From positions 2,356,001 to 2,420,000 of the forward strand of contig CM034145.1 of NCBI GenBank assembly GCA_019914995.1: 64,000 nt of DNA, written 5' to 3'. The position numbers and the translations under genes are program-made. Of this stretch, positions 11,601 through 25,000 are shown one piece after another. This DNA is from Acanthochlamys bracteata (Eukaryota; Streptophyta; Magnoliopsida; Pandanales; Velloziaceae). The notes below the pieces were generated by a model. That model saw nothing but the letters and a program-made list of their open reading frames with translations, did not search any database and was not told where the DNA came from. The first letter of the stretch is position 1. Every line of letters starts with the position of its first letter.

Positions 11601-13577
11601 AGTTTTAAAAACTACGATCCAGTGCTGCACGGGCTACAAATTAGTATGCTTGAGGACACAATCGGGACTCGGGAGACTCGATCCAAAACACTATTATTAT
11701 TTTCCTTAATACATCCACTAAGTTATCAATTTTGTATTAAGAAGTCAGAACCAATATATACCTCCGTTCATAAAGGCCTCAAAATTCATATACTAATTTT
11801 GTTGGCACAGTAGTATATATTATAAACTTTGAACCAATCGACCAACCAGTAAGAAGAAATTCCAAAACATTAGTATATTATCATTAAACTTTCTTTTGAT
11901 ATAAAATATTTAATAAAAAATATTTTCAAACATAAACTAAACCTACTTTTACACCTCGTTATTTTTAATTGCCAGAATCGCTCTCATGAGAAGTAGATTA
12001 AGCAACTTTTTCAAAAATAAATATCCATTTTGATAAAAAGACAACCTAAAACCAGTGTTAGCAGACCCTAACCTGACCGTTTGGAACAACTCGTAAATCG
12101 TCGATCTGAACGGTAAACTCCTCCAAGTTTGTCGAGAAACCGGTCGCGCTAGACGAAACAACTCACCTAGTCTTTTTCTCGTCCGATGAACTCTCTAGGG
12201 TTTTTTATTTTCTCTCTACCGAATCCCGATCAGTGAATCCTACTTGGTTCTTCTCCGATGAAATTCTGTTCTCTAACGAGAGTTTTTCTCCTTTCTTTGC
12301 TAAGCATCTTCTTTGCTCTCCCCACCACTCTCCTTTTGCTGCTTTCTCGGCAGTTCGGGTAGCCGCTCTCCCACTGCTCTTGGCAAGGTCCCTATCTCTC
12401 CGTTCCGGCAAGTTCTGTGGCTCTCCGCTCCGCCTACGTTTTTTGTCTCCAGCTCTCCACTCTTCTACTTCCATCCGTTTGGTGATTTTGTTCTCTTCCG
12501 GTTAGCCATGCAATTTTAGTTCTCCATTGTCTGCTTGCAATTTTCAGTGTATGTTGTCTGCTTGCAATTTCGCTCTATAACCGTTGTTGTCTGCTTGCAA
12601 TTTCGCATCTGTTTGAATGATCAATATTCATTCTTATCATTTGCTTGCAATGAGTCCATTTACATGATTGGATAAAGTTCCTAATGACTGCTTGCTTGCT
12701 TTAGATGGTTGCTAGGAGTAGCTTTGCATCTCAATACTTTCTTGGGTTGTGACATGACTGCTAGGAGTTTCATTTTGGAATCTATCCTAGTACATAGCCT
12801 AAGACTGCTTGCTTGTGGAGTAGTGAAAATTTCTTATGTTATGAAATCTGCCAAATTTTTTATGTTATGCAATCTGCCAATTGCTTTGCTGCCTGCTTGC
12901 ACTAAGTCACTCACTGCCTGATGCTGGAATGTTTGTTAGGAGTAACAATGCTGCTTGCACTAACATGCAGGTCAATGATCTCAGCCAGACAGTGAAAAAA
13001 GAAATAAAAAATCAAAAGAGTGCAAGTGAGCAAGCGTTTGTGCCTTTGTGGAGGAATGCATTGAAAAAACAAATTGCTTTTTCTGTTTTGCTGTATGAGA
13101 TTGTTATTGAAAAACTACCTGCTGGGCAGCAATGTAAAACAATATGAGATTGTTATAGTCTCTTACTACCTTACTTTAGTAAGACAACATGGCTGCTGGA
13201 CAGTAAACCAGCAATGTAGCTACTGATATTGTGATTGTTATTCTAAACTTCTGAAGTTGTGATTGTTAATTTGTTATAACTTTTAAGTTTTGGTGCTTAG
13301 AGCATTAGAGGGCTCTTAGCACTTATCTGTATGTGTTATATTGATATGTCATGTGTATTATGTTAATGCTTTGGAAGTTTTAACTTTGAATTCTCGCTGG
13401 CTACCTGGTGTGTGCAGGTGTGTAACTTTGAATCCTGTCATGTGCAAATTTGTAACTGTAAATATGTAACAGAGTAACACTACGGAGTAACACTACAGGA
13501 ACAATGACCCAACAGATCAACCCGTTGACCGGTCAAATTGACCCACAACCCAGACACGGGGTCGGTTTTTATAACAC
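11601..13577. mobile_element. Probable non-autonomous hAT-like DNA element
   Basis: The left end begins TAGTTTTAAAAACTACGATC. The right end, read inward on the other strand, begins TAGTGTTATAAAAACCGACC and continues into GGTC/GACC-rich sequence typical of plant hAT termini. The ends align imperfectly. The flanking 8-mers (ATGTCCCG and CCTAAAAC) do not match, so the target duplication is lost or the pairing is wrong. Inside is a GC-rich, CT-rich patch (about 12060-12500) that has short frames on both strands but no recognisable transposase. A series of TGCTTGC motifs follows (12532-12958). No coding capacity is supported. Confidence 0.4.
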
Positions 13578-14462
13578 TACCTAAAACTTTCAAAAAGTTT
13601 CCAATAAGCATATTCAAAGTTCTTTGTTAATTACCAATAAGAAACCTACGCCTAACATACATTTTTCTAGAAACTATAACTTCATAGAGAAATGACCCCT
13701 CTCTCAAATGACTCCAAGAAAAAACTCCTGTGCTCAGCATGGGTTTACATTCCAGTTCAAACTGGAAGCATGATATCCTGGTGTACTGTTTTGCACATCA
13801 TATATCTGGGATTCACTTTCAGCAAACTATAAGCAAAAAAAGTCCTACTAAATAGTGAACAACATTTAACTAACTGAAATATAACAAGCGCTTTAGTAAA
13901 CAAAAACACAGGCAAGATAAATGGTGCTTCATCTGATACATCAGCTATGGTTATGAGATCAGTGCTAGCCAAAGTAGCACAATTAGGTTCTGCTACGATA
14001 AAAGGCGAACTAAATTATTATATACATACGTTCACCAGGATGTGGACCAACTATCTTTGACTCCAAAGGTATATTACTAGCATCCTAAAATACCATTTAA
14101 CTGGTTATGCATTAATCAATGGTGCAAAATTTCCATAGAACAAGTCAGAAATGCTTAGATGAATATATCACACTTACAAAGGTCATACGATACAGCAATA
14201 ACAGATATCATTGAACCCTCCTACTTGGCCTATATACTCAAACATAGCCCTTAAAAACAAACCTGAAGCGCATCTTGAAGACTAGATATAGGCAATGCAG
14301 AGATAGAGAAACATCTTCAAAAAAAAACCTGAAGCGCATTTTGAAGACTAGACATAGACGATGCAGAGATAGAGAAACATCTTCAACTAACTCAAATGAT
14401 CTGCTTCTGTTTCGGATAACTCATCCACTAAAAAGGGTGTTCCAAAATCCAATCTAATCAAG
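13578..14462. other. 3' flank of NUA with a 66-bp tandem duplication
   Basis: No gene was found here apart from the likely NUA 3' UTR, which lies immediately below 14463. Two 66-bp units at 14259-14324 and 14325-14390 are near-identical, with a few substitutions (for example GCATCTTGAAG versus GCATTTTGAAG). The rest is unremarkable AT-rich sequence. Confidence 0.6.
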
Positions 14463-16054
14463 TTAAGCTCTTCCACCACGACCCCTCTGCACAAGAGAAA
14501 TGGTTAATCTCCAAGAAAAATGTTACAGGCGACATATTTATGGAACAGATGGTTATAACTGCTACGTACTCTGACACCTCCAGATGGCCTCCCACGGCCT
14601 CGAGCGAGCTGTTGTGTGGCCCTCAGCCTAGCTTCTCGTTTCTGAGCGTTTTCTCTAGCCCTCGCCCCCAAATTAATTGTCCTTCCTATCCGTGGCTCTT
14701 CACTTTCAGCTGTCAAGCCAGGGCTTGGTTGTCCCTTAGCAGCCTCAGCCACAGAAGTACTTGATGATGCCTCACTAAAACCTGATGGTTTCTCCGGGCT
14801 CTTCTCAAGCTCTAGTGGAGCATTGTCATTGTCATTAGCGCCAGATTTCTCAGATCCTTCACCAGTCTCCTCTCCAAGATCAAGTTTCTCACTCTTCTCA
14901 CCTGAAACCTCAGGGGCTGCATCCTCAAGTATCTCTCCAGCTTCCCCATCAAGACCAGAGGCATCACCTCCAATGGGTTCATGATGTCCTGCCAGAGCAT
15001 TAACCTCTTGTTGCTGCTCAGACTCATCTGGCACCAATTCACCCTCTTCCCTAGTATCATCCTCAACCATAGTCTGGAATGGTTCACTTTCTTCAGCCTT
15101 CATTTTTCCATCGATGGACTCAGAAGCTGCTCTTGGGTTCTCAGAGAACTCTTCTGCAAGAGTATCAGATTCACGGTGCAGATCATCTTCTTGAGGAGCC
15201 ATGAAATGCTGCTCGTCTGTTTCTTTCGTAGAGATGTCAGCTTCCCCGTCCTTGGTGAAAACAACTATATCCTCAACTATGGAGCCGGGAGGATGTTCAG
15301 TTTCTAACTGTTCCTTAGTTTGAGCACCAAAATCACCAGAAGATGAATCAACATTTCTATGTGGTGTTATGGCTTGCCCCTCCCCACCTTCTAGTAGGGA
15401 CTCAGAATCCCTGGATTTCTTAAATGGAGGGGCAAGATCAACACCTTCCTCTTGCGCAGCAGCTGTCACTGTAATATCTGATGCTGATGCTGATGCAGAT
15501 GCTGCACGTTTACGAGTGGAAAATGACACGTTTTGTAGAAAAGAATCAGTTGGAACCTCTGCTTCCTGGGTAAAACCAGCTTTCACCTCTTCAGAAGTGG
15601 TGGAAGCTTCCGTAGTTGTCATATCCACTTCAACTGTTGGCTCTTCAGGTGATTTGAGAAGAGGACGGACAAGCTTCCTTTGTGCTTTTCTTTCTACAAT
15701 GGGTTTCGAAAGAGTTGACCCTTTCTCGCGTTCATCAGATCCTCTAACATCTGCAGCAGGTAACCTAATTTGCTGAATCTGGCCCTGCCCACCTGCACAG
15801 ATCAAGAGGCACACCAATTTATGATTTAAAAAAAGGCAATAATCCCATCTAACATTAATCATGTTCATACCAAGACTTTGAGAAGGCACAGATGCCTCAG
15901 AGATGGAAGTATCTGTAGACACTCCCTGGGTTCCAAGCTCATTAAGTGCTGAATTAGCAGCATCTTGAAATGAATCAATGAGCTGGAGATATGCAGAAGT
16001 CTGCTCTTCCAATGCATTTGAAGGTGGAACATGTTCTGCAGACATACGATTTTT
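14463..16054 (-). other. NUA: NUA exons 47-49 (acidic tail and Arg/Gly end)
   Basis: Exons in transcript order: 16054-15871, 15792-14570, 14486-14463. Exon 47 starts after TTTGTTCAG and gives KNRMSAEHVPPSN, then a segment like the SAYxxxxDSF region of other NUA proteins. Exon 48 (1223 bp) encodes the Glu/Asp/Ser/Thr-rich tail and ends ARGRGRPSGGVR. A GT donor at AGA|GTACGT leads to a 24-base last exon coding RGRGGRA and stop. Without that splice the frame runs on to about 14504 and ends in an unrelated hydrophobic peptide, so the spliced form is preferred. Confidence 0.83.
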
Positions 16055-19000
16055 CTGAACAAAGCAATTGGGGGGAACATCAGAGGATGAAGGGAAGGTA
16101 GTGTTTACTAAATTATTACTAGAATAATAGTCTTGCAGAATCACTAGAAATTTGCTTCATTTCAGGCAGGTAAAATTTCAGAAACAACAAAATCTATATC
16201 AATAAACCTTTTCTAATTTTGATGTATGGAAGTGAATCTTAAGTAGACAGTTCAGTAATAATTCGCATAGCTTTTAGGGAAAGAAAGAGCCAAGTCTAAG
16301 AAGAGTGCAAACCTTGTCCACAACAAATAGTAAGTAAAGGTATGATTTGAACTCTACCTAGACTACCTTCTTGGTGAAGTTTAACTCTACTTTATTACAT
16401 AGGAAACTATAACAAAATTCTTCATTCTTTTGTTACTGAACCATTACACTTTGCTCCTTCACTTGCCTTTCAGGGGAGTTGCCTTCCTTGTAGTCCATAT
16501 AACATTGAGTTTCACATCTGTCCAGCTCCTTCACCTTACTATACGCACCTTATATAAAACATTAAAATGTCGATGTTTTCCCTCTACAGAATCAGTTCGG
16601 TTCTTCTATTTGCTCATAAACAGACCATTTTTTTAGCTCTTTCTTGGGCAAACAGTTGCCGTTTACCTTGCTATCTAAACTTTTTATTGATCTGAATTAT
16701 ATAATTATAAGACCATAATCAAAAATCACTTGCTTATGGATTGTGGCAGAAAACATAAGAGTCAGCCAAAGAAGTTATAAATCACCGTTACATACAACAA
16801 CAACAAACTAAACCTTTATTCCACTTGCATGAGTTCGGCTACATGAATCCGTTTTCTCCATTCTGTTCGATTATAAACTAGATTTAGCGAAAGGTTCAAT
16901 TCCTATAAATCCTTCGCCACCACCCTAGGCCAAGTTAATTTTGGTCTATCTCTTTTTCTCATAAAGTGTTCAAAATGAATCGCATCACTCTTATGCACCG
17001 CAGCATCTTTAGATCTGTGCAAGACATGACCGAACCACCTAAACCTACCTTTCCTTAACTTGTTGTCGAATGGCAAGATGGTTGCTTGTGTTGGCGTATA
17101 TTCTCATTGCATATTTTGTCCATTCTAATATACCCACACATCCATATTAACATCCTTATTTCTGCTATATTTAATTTATGAACAACTTGACCTTTAATAA
17201 ACCGGCACTCACTATCATATAACATTACAGGCCGAATGACTATTCTATAAAACTGACTTTTCAGCCTTAAAGAAAATTTCTATCATACAAGATTCTGCTA
17301 GGACATCGTCATTTCATCCATCCCATTTTAATTCCATGTAAAACTATCACTTTACGGTACAGTACAATTTTCTATGGTACCGACATGTATCCGACCCACA
17401 CGACCGGAAGTGCATTCAATGTGAAAATTTGTACATAAGAGTAAAAAATTTGTGGATGCCACAATCTCCTATCACCGTTACTCAAGAGAAAATTTGTTCT
17501 GAACCAATCAGCACACTGGAAGTGCATTCAGTGTGGTTCTCACATATCCCACACGACTTCATAATCTGGACGTCAACAAGCCTATACGAATTCTATTGGT
17601 AAGATGGCAAGCCTACCGTTATGACCTACTTACATCTAGTACTTTCAATTTCAAGGAAACAGTGACCTGGAAATATGTGGATGCCACATGCCATACAGAA
17701 TGTCCATGTTCATCCGAACAAGGTCAATGGCAGGGTTTTTTAACAAGACAAATCATGGCCGAGCTTTAGTTAGGCTGAGCAAGAGCAGGGCAAAAAGGCC
17801 AGAGGGGGCCACAGCTCCTAGGCCCATGTGTTGGACTTATAGATGCAGTTAAAACCCATGCGTTTAGGAAAAAGAACTTCTAACTTAAGTAACACATTTG
17901 GCCTTTACCAGCCAGCTCATAACTTCACCTCCACGACCAAATTTAGTCTTTCCTCAATTATAAGTAAATGAGAATTTGTTTCTATATTAAATACCCATCC
18001 TACTATATAACTTCTAAAAACTGGATACTTTAGTATTGAATAGAAAAAACCAATATAAAAATTATCACCATGAAAACAATAGTATATTTATTTTCTTACT
18101 ATGAGTCCGTTTCTGGCCAGAAAGAGATACCTATGAGGTCAAACTACGACTTTTTAGATCAGGATATGCTATAAGGTCTTTGGGATTCATTCCCTTGCAT
18201 ATAAAGCGGAAGCAGATATTGGAACTTTACATATGAATGGAAGCTAATATTTGGAAGGTAGAATTGGCACATAATGAGTTTGTAGTAATGTAAATACCGC
18301 AAATTACAGGCAACAGCCAAGATGTAAGTTACCTCTATATCAGAAAGCCAGTTATAGAAATCCTAATAGTAAAGTACAATGGTGAATAAGAAGAAGGAAA
18401 GCCATAAGATTGACAAATACATAAGAAACTTGCCTGCAAAACATCAGTTAAGGCACTCCTGTGCCTCTCAAGTTCATCTTCGACCTTTTTCTTCTCCTGA
18501 ACGCGCAGAAAAGCTTGTTAGTACAGAAGGATACTGGAAACTAGAAATGCTCAACAAATCTTATGACAGGACATAAAGCAAACTTCAGCTCAGTGACAAA
18601 CAGACCTTTGACCACATTAGAAGTCTTTAGGAAAGAAAATAGGAATTTTATAAGGTGCCTATAAATGCAATGAAGAAATGTCATACATTAAACTCCTAAC
18701 TTTCTTATATTTCCCATCACCTTCCTGACATTCTTACAGCACAGAAGTTGCCACTAGAAACAGACAATGATTTCATATAACATAGACAATGATTTCGTAC
18801 AACTAATGCGACCAGCAGGCATATAGATCCAGTCAAAATGAGAAAAAAATAAACAAAAAAAGGCAGAGGAAGAAAAGAAACATCTAAACTAGTGTACATG
18901 AAGAAATTCAAACTGAAAACAGAGAACTAATACTTGCAGCCAGACATGAATGCAACTAACGGGAATGACAAGTACAACAATTTTAACTTACAATTTATCA

Positions 19001-22000
19001 TCAGAAACAGGAACATAAACAGAACCACTAGACCAATTGAATGAAACATTTGCAATGAACTTTAGCATGGGCACCAACTAATATATGTATCATTTCTTCA
19101 TTAAAAAAAAATATTTAAACCAAAAAGCATCTCAATCAGTCAACTTTATCTAACTTATAAGCCAATAAATCCAATATTACGAACAACTAGCCTGAAAAAT
19201 TATTGAGAATAGTTAGACATAGAAGATATTGAATATATTTTATATAACAAAATAGAAAGAAAATTTTGGTGCACAAAAAAATATGAGATTATCAAATATG
19301 ATGGCTACATGTCAAAAAATCAACGTGCTTGTGAAGAGATGCAAAATCAAAAGCAAGCTACTACGCACAACCACAATGACATCATGCAAATACAGTGGAA
19401 ATGGAGCAACCACTAATTTCATTGAGACTGAGTTTTCACAGTATGGAAAAAGGATGAAGAGGCTTCAAAAATAAATAGAAAGGACCTTGTTAACATTCTT
19501 AATGAGATCAAATATTGTATTTTCAGTCTTCTTCCGCTGTGACTTCTCTCTCTGCTTCTCTTCTCTTTCCCTCTCTAGCATCTTCTCCAATATCTGCTGT
19601 AAGTTGTTAGTCAAACATAACAAACATAGACTGCTGATCCGCATGCAAGAAAAGAGCACCAGATATGTTGCATACAAGTACACAGTCAGCTACATAGCTA
19701 TGAGATACAGACCTGTATTCGAGCATCCTTTTCATTGTCCTTATCCCTGCCCTTTGCTGGTTCGCTTGAGCTTTCACTAGCTATCTTACCTGAAAACTTA
19801 TTGAGGTTTAGGAAAAATAGAAGAAACACCAAATGCAATTGCATATTAGCAAGATGTAGTTACTTGATTTCAAATCCTCAATTTGTTTTAAAAGAGACTG
19901 CTTATTCTTGCTTAGTTCCTCGTTCTCCTTGGTTAAGCTCTCATTTCTCTTCTGAAAGTTGAAGTAAAGCAAATTGTCAATTTTTCTAGTGAGGATTACA
20001 AAATCACCAATGAAGGAGAAGAGAGCATGTAGGCAAATGGTAAACGAAAAATAGAAATTCTGACCTTGAGAACAGAGTTAACCTTCTTATGCCTGTCATT
20101 TTCTAGTTTGATGCTTGCCTAGAAAATATAAACAGAAGTATATTTAATGATAGAACAAACTTTACTTAAATTTAAGATATAAAGCTAGGTCACACAATAC
20201 ATTAGCTTCAAGAATATCATTCAGTGTCTTCTCCCTTGCAGATAGTTCTAACTGACATTTATGGAGGTCTTGTTCCAATTTGATAATGGTTTCTTGCTTC
20301 TCTGTGAGTAGATTCTTTGTCTGCTGAAGTTGCATGTCACTTTCATTTAGACGGTCCTGATCACAACAAGAAGGGAAACAAATTATAGCTCATTGAAAAA
20401 TGAATTGGAGGTATACAAACTGGTTATTGGCTATTGATTCCGCACAGACGCTAATAGCTACCTTTTGATAACAGTCCCAAATCAGCAGCCAAACAATGGC
20501 AATGAAGGCCAACCAACCTCCTCAAATTGTTGTCACACTACTCTTATGGTACTCGTATGAAGATAAATGCAGAATAAATTGCCTAAAATTTCTTCAAACT
20601 TGACTAATGTGTAAAATCTTTAATCCTACTACATAATGGAAACAGAGCAAATACAACAAGATAGAGCAACAATCAAACTTTCATCCCATTAGGTTGGATT
20701 GCTTCAGTAAAAACTACTGATGGTGATGTGTAGCTTACTTCAACTTTTTGGACTTACTCCACTTTTGATTCGTGAGGAATCCAAACATCAATCAGTTTCA
20801 ACAGGAGTACATCAAGATGTTTCATCTCGCATGCTCATATCATTCAATCACATATCTTTATCTTAACATTAATTGTTAACACTATAATTATCCTTTTTTG
20901 TATATACACAACCTTCATGAAATCCTTGTCATTTTTGTGTTCATCCATTGTGTTAGTTGGTACTCAACTACAACACTCAACTAATACTATACGATTTTGT
21001 GCTTAAGCTCAATGGCACTTCCAATCTCACCGAAACTGCTTCAATCTCAGAATATTCCTCGTGAATCCACTACAGTCTTCTTTTCCTTAAATTACATCCC
21101 ATGACACGATAGAGCTACCATAATCAATTCTATTAATGGATTGTAGATCTTCTCAGCAGCAACTCAACCAGTAAACAAACCTAATTTAACCACTCAAACA
21201 GTCCCAAGCTGATTCATCGGAGCCCGTCACATGTACAAACACACAATTTCATCATATATTTGCAAATATACACCTGTGTTGTAGCATGTATACAATTGAT
21301 TACAAAGCCAATAATGAGTCCCTGAGTTAACTTAATGAAAACAAAATCGTTTTCAGCATACATCTTAAACAATGGAAGAATATACAATAAACAGGTGTTA
21401 GAGACTACAGAAAATGTAGCCTAAAGTGGAAACCAAACTACAAAGAATTTGATAAATATTTAACAAAATCATTTACAACAAAGACAAGTTCTAACCTTCA
21501 AGGTATGGACTTCAACCTCCATGGCATCAACTTTTTTAGAACTCTCAGCTAACTGCAAGATAGTTATACGTAATTAACTAAAAAGATCACTAGCAGTAAA
21601 CAAGTGATGTTTCAAATACCTCATCTACTCTATTTTTCAAGTCTCTTATCTCCATGTCCTTCAATTCAACCGCTTTCTGACATGTATCAATCTCAATTTG
21701 TTTTTCTCTCACGAGCTTATTAAGATGTTCAGCCTCCATGGTAGCTTTTAATGACTCCTCACGGTATTTCTATGCCAAAACAGAGAACAGTTGATCAGAT
21801 GTAACTCTATAGACACAGTCATCCATAAAACTCCATGCTAAATTTTCTAAGGAAGGCTTAAAACCCTTTTGTCTACTAGAATCTTCTGAAATTGGAGGAA
21901 ATATATGATAACATAAATATGTGAATCATATAATAGTGTTTAAATGGATTTAATAATTTAGTAAGATTGTTAAAGCACGAATATTACAAATTGATTTGAG

Positions 22001-25000
22001 AAATTTTGACCTAGCTATCTAAAGCAAAACATGGACATCGACCCAAGAGCATCAAACTTGAAACACAATAGTCAACAGCATAGATCATGAACACGAGAGG
22101 ACATAAACACAGCTCAGTAAACATACCTGACATTCCTCAAAGTTGAGTTTGCTCTCCTGACGAAGCTGAGCAATGTATCCTTGAAGACGATTGATCTGTA
22201 GCACCATTTTAAAAAAATCCATTCCGCTCAATAAGATGATCTTTTGTATAATATAAGTAAAGCTCGAGAAGATGTATGGACTCTTAATTGTGGAGTGTTA
22301 TAAAACCAAAACAAAACAATAGTATAATACTCACATCAAATTGCTCAGACTTGGACTTCTCATTTTCTGATGCAGTTCTCTCAGTTTGGAAATGAAGCAA
22401 TGCTTCAACCTCCTTTAGGTGTTTCAAAGCATTGTCTCGCTGAACACAATAATAAAATAAGGATAAAAAGGTGAGACATCATTTAGGTTCAGAAAGATAA
22501 TATGAAAAACAAATTAACAATGAAAGGAATTTCTGTTTGCATGCTGAGTACATCAAGAATGTCCTAGATACATGCTTGATGCAAAAACTACATTACGAGT
22601 TCATACAACTACATGATTGTCTAAATTATCATCCCGTACTGATTTGGGTTAAACAAATTAAGATGCAAGTGTCAGAGTTCAGTAAGAAATGCTAAAGAAA
22701 TAAATTCAGACTAACTATTAAAAAGCATAAAATGGCAGCATTTAATAATTTGCTACGCTAAGAACCAGTGAAATGCCACTGATTAACTAGCTAAGAATTT
22801 AGAATAAAATCAAATCTATAATAGACTTCAGTAATGAAACTTACTTCTTTTTTCAGAAGCACATTCTCTTGTTCGAGTCGGACCATTCTTTGCTCCAACA
22901 AAGATTTCTCTTTCAGTGCCTGTCCCACATTTGAAGGTAAAATCAGCTTAAGTTATAATAAAATCTGTGAGATGTATAAGCTGAACTTACTATCTCTTTA
23001 TCACGACGAAGATGAATGAAGTCACACAGATCATTATCAGCTTGTGAACCAGCAAATGAGGAGGTCATTCCAGACGAAACACGCTCCTTAAGCAAAGATT
23101 CCACCTTGTTCAGTAGCATTTCAGTCTACAAAAAAGAATTTAAGTTCATTAAGCAACATCAAATACTCCAAAGGAAATTCGATAAAAGGAGCATAAGGTA
23201 GACAAAATTGTATGACGATAAGTAGATATGAAATCTCAAAAGTTCTTTCACCCTTGTATTTTTCCCTATTGAAATACTAACAAAGAATAATAATGGAGTA
23301 ACAAATAATTTGGAAACAAGAAAAAGAGGAGAATGGAAGTGCCAAAGATGGATATTTATCAGTTGGCAAACACATGATATGGCATTCATGTTTAGCAGCA
23401 TACCAAGCAACACCGGTACCTGCATATGGTGAATGCCTATATTGCAAATATATGCTATTCTATTGTGACAAGAAAATCATAACTGCAAGCCAGAATAACC
23501 ATTCTCAAATCCAAGCATAATAGACAGCAACTTTGCTGGTATAAACATTCGTTAATGATTAAGATGCAATTCTATCTTCAAAAGGGGACGCTTATGTTCC
23601 TTGCATTCTTATTTGCAGTCTGTGTATATCTAAACTTGAAATGCTATATAAATAGTTTCAAGCATATGACATGGACTAAGTTGATTTTAGTTAATGCAAA
23701 AACCAAGAACCTACTTCTGAATTTGTCCAAAGACTGAACATGAAGAGTTACATATACTCCCATTACAAGGGTACACAACTCAAAGAATCAAAATTTTGGA
23801 TCACCTTGCTTGCATATATAGATAATCCACATCATAAGATGGTTTCTAATGACAAATATCCAGAAAGTTGTCCTCTACCTAATGAAGTTTAATAATATGT
23901 AATGGAAGAAGTCTGAGACAACATATAACACTTAGATGGGGAGATGTGCATCAGCAGAGCCATAACTATAAGTTCACCATAGGCATAACATAAAACTTAC
24001 TTGCTCACTCGCTTCATTGTACCTCCTCTCAGCTATAGACTTTAACTCCACTAGTGCTGACTTTTCATTCTCAAAAGACAACTTCAGCATTTCCTGTGAA
24101 TGATGTCATATACATATTCATAAAAGAACAAAACTTTGAATTATTAAAAAGAAAAGAAACTAGGCCACTACTTTTTGTTCAAACAAAAACATCAAAATAT
24201 TAAGCCAGATTAGGTAAGAAAAAAGAAGCAATCTTCTAAATTTGGTAGACTCATCCAGCCTTTTTGGTAGAGCTCTACCTAATATATTACAATTACCATA
24301 TAAAGTTTGACCACAGACCAAGTGACATAAGAAGTAAGAGAAAGGAAAGATAATTACAAGATGCATCATGTACTAACATACAGCAGAAAAATAAAAGCAA
24401 ATAAATGCACTATTAGAAAATCAGATATGCTTGATTAATAAGGTCTTTTACAAAATAAATTCAAAACAGACAGGAACAGCTTAACAATATTGAAATTGAC
24501 GTGCTGACTAAATGCATCAACCAAAATAAGGGGAAAGAAATTGAAACATGAAATATGTTAAGAGATTCGTAAAATGGAGAATTACATTTTCTGTTTTCAG
24601 AGTTTCTGAGAGCTCACGAAGCTTCAGTACTTCATTTTGTGACTCAGAAAGTCTCTTCGAAGTGCTTGTCAACTCTTGAATTGTTTCAGACTGAAGAATA
24701 ACCTGCAAAGGTCCAAATACAAGGATTAGACCTATTGAAGGTCATACTATCAACGTAGGCAGATGTGAAGTTTAAGATTCTAAATGAAACTACTACAATG
24801 AAACAACCTAAATTATCAGTTCAAGGCTTCAGTTCCAGGCTCCATTAACGAGCAATCTTGATTACAGATAAATAACACTAGCTTTTCTTTTGTTTACTGT
24901 TACTAAAATATACCGAAGGATACCTGTCTCTCATAATTGTCCTGAGCAGATCGCCAGCGTTTGTGCTCATTATCAATATCATCCTTCAAGGAAGACAGCT

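Noticed and set aside
12205..12519. Overlapping open frames on both strands in a GC-rich patch
   Set aside because: Frames exist because stop codons are rare in this CT/GA-rich stretch. Residue make-up is low-complexity, no domain is seen, and both strands are open alike.
15369..15776. 135-codon plus-strand frame
   Set aside because: It is the exact antisense of NUA exon 48, whose acidic and Ser-rich coding sequence leaves the opposite strand open.
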